In this document: piece by piece, positions 1 through 8,422 of the stretch
Layout: the number at the start of each line of letters is the position of its first letter
Position numbering within the stretch: the stretch's first letter is position 1
Assembly: GCF_900107175.1 (NCBI RefSeq)
Contig: NZ_FNOZ01000007.1
Location: forward strand, 54,257 to 118,256
Length of the DNA stretch: 64,000 nt
From: Modestobacter sp. DSM 44400
GTDB taxonomy: Bacteria > Actinomycetota > Actinomycetes > Mycobacteriales > Geodermatophilaceae
Direction of reading: 5' to 3'
Program-made: the position numbers and the translations under genes
The notes under the pieces: model-generated
Database searches by the model: none
What the model saw: only the letters and a program-made list of their open reading frames with translations
What the model was told of the DNA's origin: nothing

Positions 1-1040
1 CCGATGAGCACGAACGCCAGCGTGGTGACGGCGATGAAGCCGCACACCAGCAACGTGCGGGTGCGGTCGCTGGTCCTCGTCCGGGACGTCACGAACGACA
101 CCGAGGTGTACGAGGCGCCGATCACGCTGGTGATCGACGCGGCCCACAGCACGATGCCGAAGACCCGCAGCCCCACCTCGCCGGCGGCCGCACCGAACGC
201 CGAGGCCGCCTGGCTGTTCGGGTCCAGCGCCGCCCCGCCGGCGACCACGCCGAGGATGGCCAGGAAGAGCACGACCCGCATCACCGCGGTGATCAGGATG
301 CCGGTGATCGATCCCCGGGTGATGTCGCGGACGTGCTCCGGGCCGGTCACCCCGGAGTCGAGCAGCCGGTGTGCCCCGGCGTAGACGATGTAGCCGCCGA
401 TGGTTCCGCCGACCAGCGTGGTGATCGCGAGGGTGTCGACCTGCTCGGGGAGCACGACGTTCCGCAGCGCCTGCCCGACCGGCGGGCCAGAGGTGACCGC
501 GATGTAGGTGGTCAGCGCGATCATGACCAGGCCTAGGACGACAACGATCCGGTCGACGGCGACCCCGGCCTTCTTGCTCAGGAAGATGCCGATGGCGATC
601 AGCGCGGAGATCGCCCCGCCGATCTTCGGGTCCAGGCCGAACATCGCGTCGGTGCCCAGGCCGGCGCCGCTGACGTTGCCGATGTTGAACACCAGCCCGC
701 CGATGAGCAGGAAGGCGGCCATCACCCAGCCGAGGCCCGGGGCGACCAGGTTGCCCAGCTCCTGGGCGCGCCGTCCGGAGACCCCGATGACCCGCCAGAC
801 GTTCAGTTGCAGGGCGATGTCGAGGAGGATCGAGATGACGATCGCGAAGGCGAACGCGGCTCCGAGCTGGACGGTGAACGTCGTCGTCTGGGTGATGAAC
901 CCCGGGCCGATGGCCGAGGTGGCCATCAGGAACATCGCGCCCAGCAGGGTCGACCGCGTGCTGGTGGTCAGCTTGCCGTCGGGCTGGGGGCCCGCCGGCG
1001 GGACGCCGGTCTGCTGAGGGCCGTCGGGCTCGTGTGCCAT
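1..1040 (-). CDS. NRAMP-like membrane transporter (3' end outside window)
   Basis: Reading leftwards from an ATG at 1040, about 346 codons are visible and the frame is still open at the window edge. The product is a multi-pass membrane protein of the NRAMP/YcsG type: a hydrophilic N-terminus of about 25 residues, then alternating hydrophobic helices and the segment GGYIVYAGAHR near residue 215. The first helix reads GPGFITQ where metal-transporting NRAMPs have DPGN, so Mn/Fe transport is doubtful. It diverges from a GntR regulator and a DUF1445 gene. In Bacillus ycsG (NRAMP) lies close to ycsI (DUF1445) beside oxoproline/lactam genes, so an organic-acid or amino-acid-derived substrate is a reasonable inference. 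Confidence 0.8.
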   Translation of the reverse strand, partial: MAHEPDGPQQTGVPPAGPQPDGKLTTSTRSTLLGAMFLMATSAIGPGFITQTTTFTVQLGAAFAFAIVISILLDIALQLNVWRVIGVSGRRAQELGNLVAPGLGWVMAAFLLIGGLVFNIGNVSGAGLGTDAMFGLDPKIGGAISALIAIGIFLSKKAGVAVDRIVVVLGLVMIALTTYIAVTSGPPVGQALRNVVLPEQVDTLAITTLVGGTIGGYIVYAGAHRLLDSGVTGPEHVRDITRGSITGILITAVMRVVLFLAILGVVAGGAALDPNSQAASAFGAAAGEVGLRVFGIVLWAASITSVIGASYTSVSFVTSRTRTSDRTRTLLVCGFIAVTTLAFVLI

Positions 1041-1130
1041 GCCTGCTCCCGGGTGGGTTGGGTGGGGTCTGCCCGCGTCGGCGGTGGGAGTCACCCGAGG
1101 GAGGTGCTCCTGGCGGACGAATCTAGAGAG

Positions 1131-1141
1131 TTGTTCAACAA
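1131..1141. promoter_or_regulatory. Candidate GntR operator
   Basis: TTGTTCAACAA is a perfect inverted repeat (5-bp arms around one base) in the 165-bp divergent promoter region between the transporter and the GntR gene. FadR-subfamily GntR regulators usually bind short palindromes of the TTGT-N-ACAA kind. Its AT-rich makeup stands out in this GC-rich DNA. Confidence 0.5.
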
Positions 1142-1205
1142 TCCCTCAAGAGGATCGGCGCACGAGTAACTGCCCCGACCCGCGGCGGCGGAGCAGGATG
1201 GCGGT

Positions 1206-1931
1206 ATGGCAGCGTTCCCCGAGCCGCCGGCCCACGCCGGCTGGCTGCGCACCGTGGCCGCCGAGGTGCGCACCTTCGACCGCTCGAGCACCGCGGAGCG
1301 GGTCGCCGAGTTGCTGCGCCACCGGGTGATCGAGGGGGACCTGCCGCCGGGGACCCGGTTGTCGGAGGAGCAGCTGGTCGAGGTGCTGCACGTGTCCCGG
1401 AACACGCTGCGCGAGGCGTTCCGGCTGCTCACACACGAGGGGTTGCTCGTGCACCGGCTGCACCGCGGCGTCTTCGTGCCCGAACTCGACGAGGACGACC
1501 TGGTCGACCTCTACCGGCTGCGGCGGACGATCGAGTGCGACGTCGTCCGGCGGCTCGAACGGTTGGACCCGGTGCGGCTGCGGCCGCTGCACGACGATGT
1601 TGCCGCCGGTGAGGACGCCGCCCGTCGCGGTGACTGGGTCGCCGTCGGCACGGCGAACATGCGCTTCCACCAGCACTTGGTCGCCCTGGCCGACAGCGCA
1701 CGGATCGACGAGACCGCGGCGCGGCTGCTGGCCGAGCTCCGGCTGGCCTTCCACACCGTGGCCGCCCCGCAGCGGCTCTACGCGCCCTACGTCAGCCGCA
1801 ACCGCACGCTGCTCGACCTGCTCGTCACCGGGGAGACCGACCGGGCGGCCAAGGAGCTCGAGGTCTACCTGCACGACTCCGAGGCCCAACTGGTGCAGGC
1901 CTACCGCAAACGTCCAAGGAGGAACCCGTGA
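1206..1931 (+). CDS. GntR family (FadR/FCD subgroup) transcriptional regulator
   Basis: The 241-residue product has an N-terminal winged helix of about residues 25-95, with the recognition helix around SRNTLREAF and wing [12 protein letters not shown]. An all-helical FCD effector domain follows and includes FHQHLVALA, a likely metal-ligand histidine region. FCD regulators generally sense small carboxylic acids. The stop overlaps the GTG of the following DUF1445 gene by 4 nt (GTGA), so the two are translationally coupled, and the divergent NRAMP-like gene is the natural second target. Confidence 0.88.
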   Translation: MAAFPEPPAHAGWLRTVAAEVRTFDRSSTAERVAELLRHRVIEGDLPPGTRLSEEQLVEVLHVSRNTLREAFRLLTHEGLLVHRLHRGVFVPELDEDDLVDLYRLRRTIECDVVRRLERLDPVRLRPLHDDVAAGEDAARRGDWVAVGTANMRFHQHLVALADSARIDETAARLLAELRLAFHTVAAPQRLYAPYVSRNRTLLDLLVTGETDRAAKELEVYLHDSEAQLVQAYRKRPRRNP

Positions 1932-2719
1932 CCGCTCCTGCCCTCGTCCCCGCCGCCGATCCCGGCGATGCCCGGGGGCAGTACCGGGCCGGGCTGGCCG
2001 TGCCCTCGTCGGGCTGGGCGCCCGGGTTCACGCAGGCCAACCTGGTGGTGCTGCCCCGGGACTGGGCCTGGGACATGCTGCTGTTCGGCCAGCGCAACCC
2101 GCAGCCGGTCCCGCTGCTGGACGTCACCGACGCCGGCTCTCCCCGCACCGTGCTCGCGCCGGACGCCGACCTGCGGACCGACCTGCCCCGGTACCGGGTC
2201 TGGCGGGACGGGAAGCTCAGCGACGAGCCGACCGACGTCTGTGACCTGTGGACCGACGACCTGGTCGCCTTCCTGATCGGGTGCAGCTTCAGCTTCGAGG
2301 CCGCGCTGCTGGCCGCCGGCGTCCCGGTGCGCAACATCGAGCAGGGGCGCAACGTCTCGATGTACCGGACGAACCGGGAGTGCCGTTCGGCCGGGCGGCT
2401 GTCCGGGCCGCTGGTCGTGTCGATGCGGCCGGTCCCGGGTGAGCTGGTGGCCACAGCGGTGCAGGTGACCGGCCGCATGCCGCAGGTCCACGGGGCGCCG
2501 GTGCAGGTCGGCTCGCCGTCCGCGCTGGGCATCGACCTGTCCCGGCCGGATTTCGGCGACCCGGTCGAGTTCGCCGAGGGCGACGTCCCGGTGTTCTGGG
2601 CCTGCGGGGTCACCCCGCAGGCGGCTCTGATGGCGTCCCGCCCGCCATTCGCGATCACCCACGCGCCGGGGCACATGTTCATCACCGACGTCCCGGACGC
2701 CGTCTACCGCCAGCCCTGA
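1928..2719 (+). CDS. DUF1445 (YcsI / D-glutamate cyclase-like) putative hydro-lyase
   Basis: This 263-residue protein matches the DUF1445 family (annotated as putative hydro-lyase; B. subtilis YcsI and the N-terminal part of vertebrate DGLUCY). Recognisable blocks are [11 protein letters not shown] near residue 118, a central RNVSMYRTN stretch and the C-terminal [10 protein letters not shown]. The GTG start at 1928 lies behind an AAGGAGG ribosome site and overlaps the GntR stop. Together with the NRAMP-like transporter it suggests uptake and turnover of a glutamate or oxoproline derivative; the reaction itself is inferred. Confidence 0.85.
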   Translation: MTAPALVPAADPGDARGQYRAGLAVPSSGWAPGFTQANLVVLPRDWAWDMLLFGQRNPQPVPLLDVTDAGSPRTVLAPDADLRTDLPRYRVWRDGKLSDEPTDVCDLWTDDLVAFLIGCSFSFEAALLAAGVPVRNIEQGRNVSMYRTNRECRSAGRLSGPLVVSMRPVPGELVATAVQVTGRMPQVHGAPVQVGSPSALGIDLSRPDFGDPVEFAEGDVPVFWACGVTPQAALMASRPPFAITHAPGHMFITDVPDAVYRQP

Positions 2720-2737
2720 ACCGGCGCTCCGCCCTGC

Positions 2738-3766
2738 TCAGCCGCCGGTCCGGCCGATCAGCTCCGCGGCCCGCTGCGCGGTGCCCACCGCGGTGGGCAC
2801 CCCGCGGGCGGCGGATTCTCCTGCCACCTCGGCGAACTTCACCGCGTGTTCGTCGCCTGACCGCACTGCGGCCTCGGTCGCCTCCGCCGGGTCCAGCCCG
2901 GACGGCGGCTCGGGCAGCGCGCCGGCCGGCCGGTACGCGGCGGTGATCGCCGCCGACGTCACCCACGCGGCCCGGAACGTCGGCGGCCACAGGTCCAGGG
3001 GGAGGGACGGCAGCACGAGGGCGGCGGCGCGGGGCGCGGTGGCCGCGTGCACCAGCATCACCGGGCTGCCGTGCGCCCACCGGCCGTATCGGACGACGGC
3101 GGCGTCGACCAGCGCGTCCAGCGCCGCCGGGACCTCCGCGGCTGGGACAGGGGCCAGCCCGGCGAGCGCCGGTGCCCAGTCCGGCCGCGCACCCAGGTCG
3201 GCCAGCCGCCGGCGGACGTCGCCGATGCCACCCAGGACGGGGAGCGCGTCGAGCGCCGGACCGGGCGCTCGCGCGCCCCGGGGCGGCATGTCGCCGGGCA
3301 CCGGCTGCCAGCGGGCGGCCCAGTAGCCGAGCGCCTGGGCCAGCTCGGACACCCTGGGTGCCGTCTCCTCCTCCCGCAGAGCGCGCACCGCGTGGCCGGT
3401 CCGGATCAGCCCGTGGGTGGCCGCGGCCACCGCGCCCGGGAGCAGCCGGGGCCACCAGGTGGCCAGCACATCCGGCCACGGCCGCTCGGCCAGCTCGCGG
3501 TCGAAGAAGGCCAGCCAGTCGCCGAGCCGCGAGGCGTCGCCGAGCACCTCCGGCCAGGACCCCGCGCTGATCGGACAGCGTGCTGTCGGTGCGTCCTCCA
3601 GCCGTTCGAGGTACCGGTCGACCCAGCGGTGCACGTGCACCTCACTGTCCGGACCCAGCCGCAGGAGGGCGTCCGCGGCCATCGGCCCGTGGTTGGACAG
3701 CCATCCGTCGAACTCCGGGCCGGTGCGGCGCAGCCGCTCGTACACCTCGTCCAGCAGTCCGCCCAT
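2738..3766 (-). CDS. Questin oxidase-like (DUF4243) protein
   Basis: The 342-residue protein fits the questin oxidase / DUF4243 family: an N-terminal SNHGPMAADALLRLG block, a central PWPDVLATWWPRLLPG followed by THGLIRTGHAVRAL, and a C-terminal domain rich in Ala and helix formers. Fungal members open anthraquinone rings in a Baeyer-Villiger-like step; bacterial members are uncharacterised. The gene diverges from soxR, and a SoxR box plus an extra GACCTCAA half-site lie 6-35 bp upstream of its ATG. I infer a SoxR-controlled role in disposing of quinones or other redox-cycling aromatics. No cofactor motif is obvious. Confidence 0.82.
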   Translation of the reverse strand: MGGLLDEVYERLRRTGPEFDGWLSNHGPMAADALLRLGPDSEVHVHRWVDRYLERLEDAPTARCPISAGSWPEVLGDASRLGDWLAFFDRELAERPWPDVLATWWPRLLPGAVAAATHGLIRTGHAVRALREEETAPRVSELAQALGYWAARWQPVPGDMPPRGARAPGPALDALPVLGGIGDVRRRLADLGARPDWAPALAGLAPVPAAEVPAALDALVDAAVVRYGRWAHGSPVMLVHAATAPRAAALVLPSLPLDLWPPTFRAAWVTSAAITAAYRPAGALPEPPSGLDPAEATEAAVRSGDEHAVKFAEVAGESAARGVPTAVGTAQRAAELIGRTGG

Positions 3767-3780
3767 GCGACGACCTCAAC

Positions 3781-3800
3781 AGCTCAGGTGGACTTGAGGT
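3781..3800. promoter_or_regulatory. SoxR box
   Basis: AGCTCAGGTGGACTTGAGGT is an imperfect 20-bp dyad (7 of 10 positions pair) that closely resembles the MerR/SoxR consensus CCTCAAGTTNACTTGAGG. It lies 30 bp before soxR and 15 bp before the divergent questin-oxidase-like gene. A further GACCTCAA at 3772-3779 can pair with TTGAGGTC at 3794-3801, adding a second overlapping dyad. Confidence 0.72.
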
Positions 3801-3829
3801 CAAGGGCCGCCACGGACGAGACTGCCGGG

Positions 3830-4303
3830 ATGGACCGTGAGCTGACCATCGGCGAGGTCGCCCGGCGGACCGGGCTGTCGGTGCCGACCGTGCGGTACTA
3901 CGAGTCCCGGGGACTGCTGAGCGCGCGGCGCACGCCGGGCAACCAGCGCCGCTACGACCGGTCGGTGCTGCGCCGGCTGGCGGTTGTCACGGCCGCCGCC
4001 CGGGTCGGGCTGCCGCTGGCCGAGGTGGCCGCCGCCTTCGCCGAGCTGCCGGCGGACCGGGCGCCGGACCGGGCGGACTGGTTCCGGCTGTCCGCCGGCT
4101 GGCGACGGCGGGTGGACGAGCGGATCGCCGAGCTCGAGGCTCTCCGGGGGAACCTGGACGGCTGCATCGGCTGCGGGTGCCTGTCCCTGGACCGCTGCGC
4201 GTTGTTCAACCCCGGCGACGAGGCGACCGCCGAGGGCACCGAGTCCCGGTGGGTGCGCCGGGCCCGGTCGGCCGCAGCGACGCCGGGACGGCGGGCTCCG
4301 TGA
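3830..4303 (+). CDS. soxR: Redox-sensitive transcriptional activator SoxR
   Basis: This 157-residue MerR-family regulator opens with TIGEVARRTGLSVPTVRYYE (HTH), has a dimerisation helix around residues 85-118, and ends with the diagnostic [2Fe-2S] ligand motif C-I-G-C-G-C-x5-C near residues 120-130. Actinobacterial SoxR responds mainly to redox-active secondary metabolites and typically drives quinone-modifying oxidoreductases. Length and motif spacing are normal. The stop codon shares one base with the ATG of the following methyltransferase gene (TGATG), so that gene is probably co-transcribed. The SoxR box directly upstream implies autoregulation together with control of the divergent gene. 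Confidence 0.93.
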   Translation: MDRELTIGEVARRTGLSVPTVRYYESRGLLSARRTPGNQRRYDRSVLRRLAVVTAAARVGLPLAEVAAAFAELPADRAPDRADWFRLSAGWRRRVDERIAELEALRGNLDGCIGCGCLSLDRCALFNPGDEATAEGTESRWVRRARSAAATPGRRAP

Positions 4304-5091
4304 TGGCCGCCGTTCCGGCGTCGCTGCCCGCCGTCGTCGCCCGGCTGCGCGCGGCCGGGTGCGTGTTCGCCGAGGAGGAGGCGGAGCTGCTGGCTGCTGC
4401 TGCGGGAACGCCGGCGGAACTCGCGGCGCTGGTCCAGCGCCGGGTCGCCGGGCTGCCGCTGGAGCAGGTTCTCGGCTGGGCGGCGTTCTGCGGGCTGCGG
4501 ATCGCAGTCGAGGCGGGGGTGTTCGTGCCCCGGCGCCGCACCGGGTTCCTCGTCGAGCAGGCCGCCGCGGTGGCCCCGCCGCACCCGGTGGTGGTCGACC
4601 TCTGCTGCGGCACCGGCGCGGTCGGGGCGGCCCTGGCGGCCCGGCTGGACGGCGTCGAGCTGTACGCGGCCGACGTCGACCCGGTCGCCGTCCGGTGCGC
4701 CCGGCGGAACGTCCCGGCCGGTGTCGGCCGGGTGCTCGAGGGTGACCTGGACGCGCCGCTGCCGCGGTCGCTGCTCGGCCGGGTCGACGTCCTGGTGGCC
4801 AACGCGCCGTACGTGCCGACCGACGCGATCGCGACCATGCCGCCGGAGGCGCGGGACCACGAGGCCAGGGTCGCCCTGGACGGCGGCGTCGACGGGCTGG
4901 ACGTGCAACGCCGGGTGGCGACCGCGGCGCCGCGCTGGCTCACGGCGGGTGGGTCGCTGCTGATCGAGACCAGCGAGCGTCAGGCGCCTGGGACGGCAGC
5001 GGCGGTGACCGCCGCCGGGCTCGTCGCCCGGGTGGCGCGGTCGGCGGAGGTGGACGGCACGGTGGTCATCGGGACGCGGCCGGGAAGGTGA
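4303..5091 (+). CDS. PrmC-like putative protein N5-glutamine methyltransferase
   Basis: The 262-residue class I SAM methyltransferase resembles PrmC/HemK: an N-terminal helical domain with LPLEQVLGWAAFCG (residues 50-63), SAM motif I DLCCGTGAVGAAL near residue 97, and an N-A-P-Y-V-P active loop near residue 165 where true PrmC has N-P-P-Y. This variant is typical of the actinobacterial paralogue annotated as putative glutamine methyltransferase, so release factors need not be the substrate. The start overlaps the soxR stop. Its 3' end overlaps the convergent GNAT gene by 26 bp. Confidence 0.82.
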   Translation: MAAVPASLPAVVARLRAAGCVFAEEEAELLAAAAGTPAELAALVQRRVAGLPLEQVLGWAAFCGLRIAVEAGVFVPRRRTGFLVEQAAAVAPPHPVVVDLCCGTGAVGAALAARLDGVELYAADVDPVAVRCARRNVPAGVGRVLEGDLDAPLPRSLLGRVDVLVANAPYVPTDAIATMPPEARDHEARVALDGGVDGLDVQRRVATAAPRWLTAGGSLLIETSERQAPGTAAAVTAAGLVARVARSAEVDGTVVIGTRPGR

Positions 5092-5608
5092 AGAGACGGA
5101 GTTCGGGTCGGCGGCCGTCCGGCGTCGTCCAGCTCGCCGTCCGCGTCCCGACCTGCTCCCAGCCCAGCCGTTGGTAAAGGGCCAGGGCCGGGCCCGCGTC
5201 GGCCACCACGTCCAGCACGAGCCGGCGGTCGAGCTCGGCCGAGGCAGCGGTCGCCGGGGCCAGCAGCGCTCGGGCGCCGCCGGAGCGCTGCTCGGCCGGG
5301 TCGACGAAGAGCCGGGTCACCGCGGCCAGCTGGTCCAAGGGCCGGCCGGTCGCGGCCGGGAAGACCGGGTCGACGTCGGCGGTGATCGCGACGTGACCCA
5401 ACACGGACCCACCATCATCGGACGCACCCCGCCGGACCACCCAGGCGGCGAGCAGGCCCGGCGGGTCGAGCCAGGCCTCGGGATCCGCCGGCCACACCGA
5501 CGGGTAGCCGGCGGCCACATGCACCCGGGTCAGCGTCTCGACGCACGCCGGCAGGTCGTCCGGGCGCCGACCGTGGATGCACCCGATGCCGGTCGGAGCG
5601 CTGCTCAT
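5066..5608 (-). CDS. GNAT family N-acetyltransferase
   Basis: This 180-residue GNAT protein has a beta-strand with VLGHVAITADV, the acetyl-CoA loop region TRLFVDPAEQRSGGARALL (Q/R-x-x-G-x-A type), and the C-terminal LALYQRLGWEQVG typical of the family. I start at the ATG at 5608, preceded by AGGAA; an upstream in-frame start at 5635 would add nine residues. The substrate cannot be told from sequence. The 3' end overlaps the convergent methyltransferase gene by 26 bp. Confidence 0.82.
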   Translation of the reverse strand: MSSAPTGIGCIHGRRPDDLPACVETLTRVHVAAGYPSVWPADPEAWLDPPGLLAAWVVRRGASDDGGSVLGHVAITADVDPVFPAATGRPLDQLAAVTRLFVDPAEQRSGGARALLAPATAASAELDRRLVLDVVADAGPALALYQRLGWEQVGTRTASWTTPDGRRPELRLFTFPAASR

Positions 5609-5706
5609 GGACGCTGTTCCTACCCGACGCCGCATGAGCCGGCTGCGCCGCGCCGGTCAGGCCTCGCGCGCAGCACGGGCCGGCTGGGCCGCGCGGGTCA
5701 GGGTGC

Positions 5707-6008
5707 TCAGGACCGCAGGGACAGGAGGGGGGAGAAGTGCTGCACGGTGGGAACGGCTCGTAGAAGGAGTGCAGCAGGGCCCGCCAGCGCTCGTACTCCA
5801 CCGAGCTGCGGAAACCCACGGTGTGGTCCTCGAGGGTGTCCCAGGCGACCAGCAGCAGGTAGGTGTCCGCTTGCTCCGCGGACGCCGACAGGATCAGCGA
5901 CTGGAAGCCGGGCATCCCGGAGATCAGCCCGGTGGCCTCATGGAAGGCCGCCTCGAAGTCCGGTTGCCGTTCCGGCCGCACGGTCAGGAGCGCGTGTTCG
6001 AGGATCAC
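5707..6008 (-). pseudogene. Antibiotic biosynthesis monooxygenase (ABM) family, frameshifted
   Basis: From a GTG at 6008 the frame encodes a small ABM-fold protein (HALLTVRPERQPDF, then the central GMPGFQSLILS, then YLLLVAWDTLEDH) up to FYEPFP near 5750. The family continues TVQHF, and that sequence is present but in the next frame: ACC GTG CAG CAC TTC, ending TGA at 5709-5707. One base is missing in the GGG at 5749-5751. The span is 302 bp, one short of 101 codons. Corrected, this would be a normal 100-residue enzyme. It is either a recent lesion or a sequence error. Confidence 0.75.
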
Positions 6009-6078
6009 GCGGCGGGAGCGTAGGGGGTACCCCGGACAAGTGGACGGCTTGCCCCTGCGGGCATGTTGCTCGCGGCGC

Positions 6079-6637
6079 CAGCTCAGCCCGCGATGCCCAC
6101 GGCGAGGCGGGGTGTGCCAACCGCACCGCCGAACCGAGCCAGGCTCGCTCGTCCGCCGTCGGTCGGGGGACGACATGGTCATAGTCGATCTTGTCCCTCC
6201 CCCGCCGGCGCGGCGGCCTTCCACAACAGCTGAACGCCTCGCGCGACACAGGGCACGCGCCCGGAGTGCCAGGTCACCCCCCGGACGGGTCGACGGACCC
6301 GGGGGTCGCGCCGGTACGTCCAGTTGCCGCCGGCGACGTCCTCCAGGTTCGCCTGCAGCAGCCAGGCACCCCTACCGGGCGCGCGGGCCCAGAGGCTGTC
6401 CACGGTGTCGTCCACCTCCATCGACGCGGCGGGGGAGTGGTCCCCGTCGCGGGCCATCCAGACCTCCAGCCGCCCAGCGATGGCGTCGTAGACCACCGGG
6501 CAGTCCGAGCGGACGACGGTGACGTCGATGTCACCGTGCGGCCGGCTGTCGAAGCCGAGGAACTGGTCGATGGCGAAGCCGCCGGACAACCACCACGACG
6601 CGGGCAGGCCGGTGACCTTCCGGACGACGTCGGTCAC
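6079..6637 (-). pseudogene. Nucleotidyltransferase-fold (aminoglycoside/lincosamide type), frameshifted
   Basis: From a GTG at 6637 the product has WWLSGGFAIDQFLG and PHGDIDVTVVR, the G-G-x-A and H-x-D-I-D motifs of minimal nucleotidyltransferases near residues 18-40. The frame ends at 6179 just after GVQLLWKA. The expected continuation (RDKIDYDHVVPRPTADERAWL) is encoded one frame over down to about 6079. Removing one G from the run at 6199-6203 joins them. Whether this was a resistance-type or housekeeping NTase cannot be told. Confidence 0.68.
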
Positions 6638-6735
6638 GCCGATCGGGCCCAGTCGCGCTCGCTGGCCACGTACCGCACAGGCAGATCCCGACCCGAGAGG
6701 TACCGACCCGCCCGGCGCCTGCCGATGAGCAGCCT

Positions 6736-7029
6736 GTGACCCGTCAGGACCTTTCGCAGGGCTCGCCGAGGAGCCCCCGCTGGTTCGACCCTACGCACCA
6801 GGCCGACATCTCGGCGGCCCTCGACAGCCAGCTCGCCGCCGGTGTGCCCGAGCGCGGCCCGTTCACCCCGCGTCCCGAACGCGTCCGTGAGCTGGCCGAG
6901 CTCGCCACGGCGAGCACCCTCCCGGCACGGGCTGCGCTGCTCCGCTGGGGCGCGCTGCCGGCGTCGGTGCGCAGCCACCTGCTGACCAGCTGGTACGGCG
7001 CCGCGGTCCGCCGGAGCTCCGCGGCCTGA
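6736..7029 (+). CDS. Hypothetical protein, 97 aa
   Basis: The GTG start follows no strong ribosome site. The product is soluble and helix-prone, with an N-terminal basic stretch, PTHQADISAALDSQL around residue 20, and a C-terminal LRWGALPASVRSHLLTSWYG. Codon use is normal for the region (strong G/C third positions), which supports a real gene. I do not recognise the family. It sits between the broken NTase gene and the convergent DyP peroxidase gene. Confidence 0.5.
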   Translation: MTRQDLSQGSPRSPRWFDPTHQADISAALDSQLAAGVPERGPFTPRPERVRELAELATASTLPARAALLRWGALPASVRSHLLTSWYGAAVRRSSAA

Positions 7030-7042
7030 CCCGCGCGTCCGC

Positions 7043-7957
7043 TCAGTCCTCCTCGGGCGGGGCGAACCGCGCCAGGGCGTCCACCGACGGGCAGGTGTAG
7101 TACGCACCCGTCAGCGGGGTCAGGAAGCCGGTCAGCCCGTCACGGACGCCGTCGGTCGCGCCGGCCATCCGGCGCAGCATCTCGGCCATCCGCCACTGGT
7201 CGCGGGCGAAGCCGACGAACGCCGTCCCGTGGTCGGTGACCCCGCCGTAGGCGACGTTGCGCCGGAAGATCTGCCGCTCCTCGCCGTCCACCTCCACGGT
7301 GGTGCGGGCGACGTGCGCGCTGGGCAGCATCTCGTCGTCGTCCAGCTCGATGCTGTCGGCCTTGGTGCGTCCCATCATCTGTTCCTGCCCGTGCTCCCCG
7401 AGCGACTCCCAGGTCGCGGTGTCGTGCCGCCAGACCTGGAACAGCACGATGCTCGCCCCGGCGCCGGGCTCGCCGTCCGGAACGGCGGCCACCTGCGCGG
7501 CCGAGAGCAGCGACGGGTTCTCGGTACCGTCGATGAAGCCGGTCAGGTCGCGGTCGTGCCGGTACAGCCAGCCGGTCACCTCGGCACCGACCCGGGCGGT
7601 GCCGGCCAGCTCGGCGAGGACCACGCGGGCGTTGTCGAACACCGCCGTCCGGTTCCCGCCGGCTATCCACACCCACGCGTCGTGCTGGGTGGCCGGCATC
7701 CGGTACTGCCCGGCGCCGACCAGGTCCTCGGTCCAGCTCGCCGCGTCGGCCGGGGCGTCCGCCGGTGCGACCTCGGCCCACAGCTCAGGGCGGAACCCCA
7801 CCACCAGGTTGACCCCACCGGTGGAGGACAGCGGGCCGGTGAGCCCGGCGATGCCGCGCACCAGCTGCTCGGCCCCGGCGCCGGGTGCGAGGTCCAGCTC
7901 CAGGTAGCAGTGCTCGGGGGTGCCGAGGGCGAAGATGCCGGGCTGCGTCATCGTCAC
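7043..7957 (-). CDS. Dyp-type peroxidase
   Basis: This 304-residue heme peroxidase of the DyP family (class B-like size) has the signature GFIDGTENP near residue 140 with the distal Asp, the probable proximal heme histidine in LPSAHVARTT near residue 210, and a C-terminal block around RMAGATDGVRDGLTGF. Members oxidise dyes, lignin-like phenolics or porphyrins with H2O2. The GTG at 7957 overlaps the stop of the preceding cupin gene (GTGA); an ATG two codons later is an alternative start. No signal peptide or C-terminal encapsulin-targeting tail is evident, so it is probably cytosolic. Confidence 0.92.
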   Translation of the reverse strand: MTMTQPGIFALGTPEHCYLELDLAPGAGAEQLVRGIAGLTGPLSSTGGVNLVVGFRPELWAEVAPADAPADAASWTEDLVGAGQYRMPATQHDAWVWIAGGNRTAVFDNARVVLAELAGTARVGAEVTGWLYRHDRDLTGFIDGTENPSLLSAAQVAAVPDGEPGAGASIVLFQVWRHDTATWESLGEHGQEQMMGRTKADSIELDDDEMLPSAHVARTTVEVDGEERQIFRRNVAYGGVTDHGTAFVGFARDQWRMAEMLRRMAGATDGVRDGLTGFLTPLTGAYYTCPSVDALARFAPPEED

Positions 7958-8346
7958 TGCGTCGGCGGTTCGTCCTTGCCCGACTCCTCGAGCTCGTCGG
8001 CGATCTCCTTGGTCTCGTGCACGGCCTTGTCGGCGTGCTCGGGCGGCCCGTAGACCGTGTAGAGCACCAGCGGGTTGACCCCCGTGTTGAGGAAGTTGTG
8101 TTTCTTACCGGCCGGGACAACGACCAGATCGCCCTGGGCGACGTTCTTCTTCTGGCCCCCGACGACGGCCTGGCCGGTGCCGCTGACGAAGGTGAGGATC
8201 TGATCGGTGTCCTCGTGGACCTCCTCGCCGATCTCACCGCCCGGCGGGATGGTCATGATGACCAGCTGGGTGTGCTCGCCGGTCCAGAGCACCCGACGGA
8301 AGTCGGCGCTCTCCTCGGCGACGGTCGCGATCGTGAAGTGCTCCAC
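7954..8346 (-). CDS. Single-domain cupin protein
   Basis: This is a 130-residue cupin: IPPGGEIGEEVHEDTDQIL carries the first metal-site block and VVVPAGKKHNFLNTG the second. I chose the GTG at 8346 (VEHFTIA) because a GAGGGTGG ribosome site sits 8 nt upstream and the family begins here; longer in-frame starts read through unrelated sequence. It ends with a charged tail. Its stop overlaps the DyP peroxidase start, so the pair forms an operon, possibly for oxidative chemistry on the same substrate. Confidence 0.85.
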   Translation of the reverse strand: MEHFTIATVAEESADFRRVLWTGEHTQLVIMTIPPGGEIGEEVHEDTDQILTFVSGTGQAVVGGQKKNVAQGDLVVVPAGKKHNFLNTGVNPLVLYTVYGPPEHADKAVHETKEIADELEESGKDEPPTQ

Positions 8347-8422
8347 GGATGTCCACCCTCTCGTGTCTGCGTCGACGGGGTCGGCGCTCAGTCCCTCGCC
8401 GCCTACCCGCGTCCGGAGTCGA

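Noticed and set aside
6634..7107. Minus-strand frame ending at the NTase start codon
   Set aside because: It is antisense to the 97-aa gene and lacks motifs; only its last residues looked protein-like, which is too little to support a gene.
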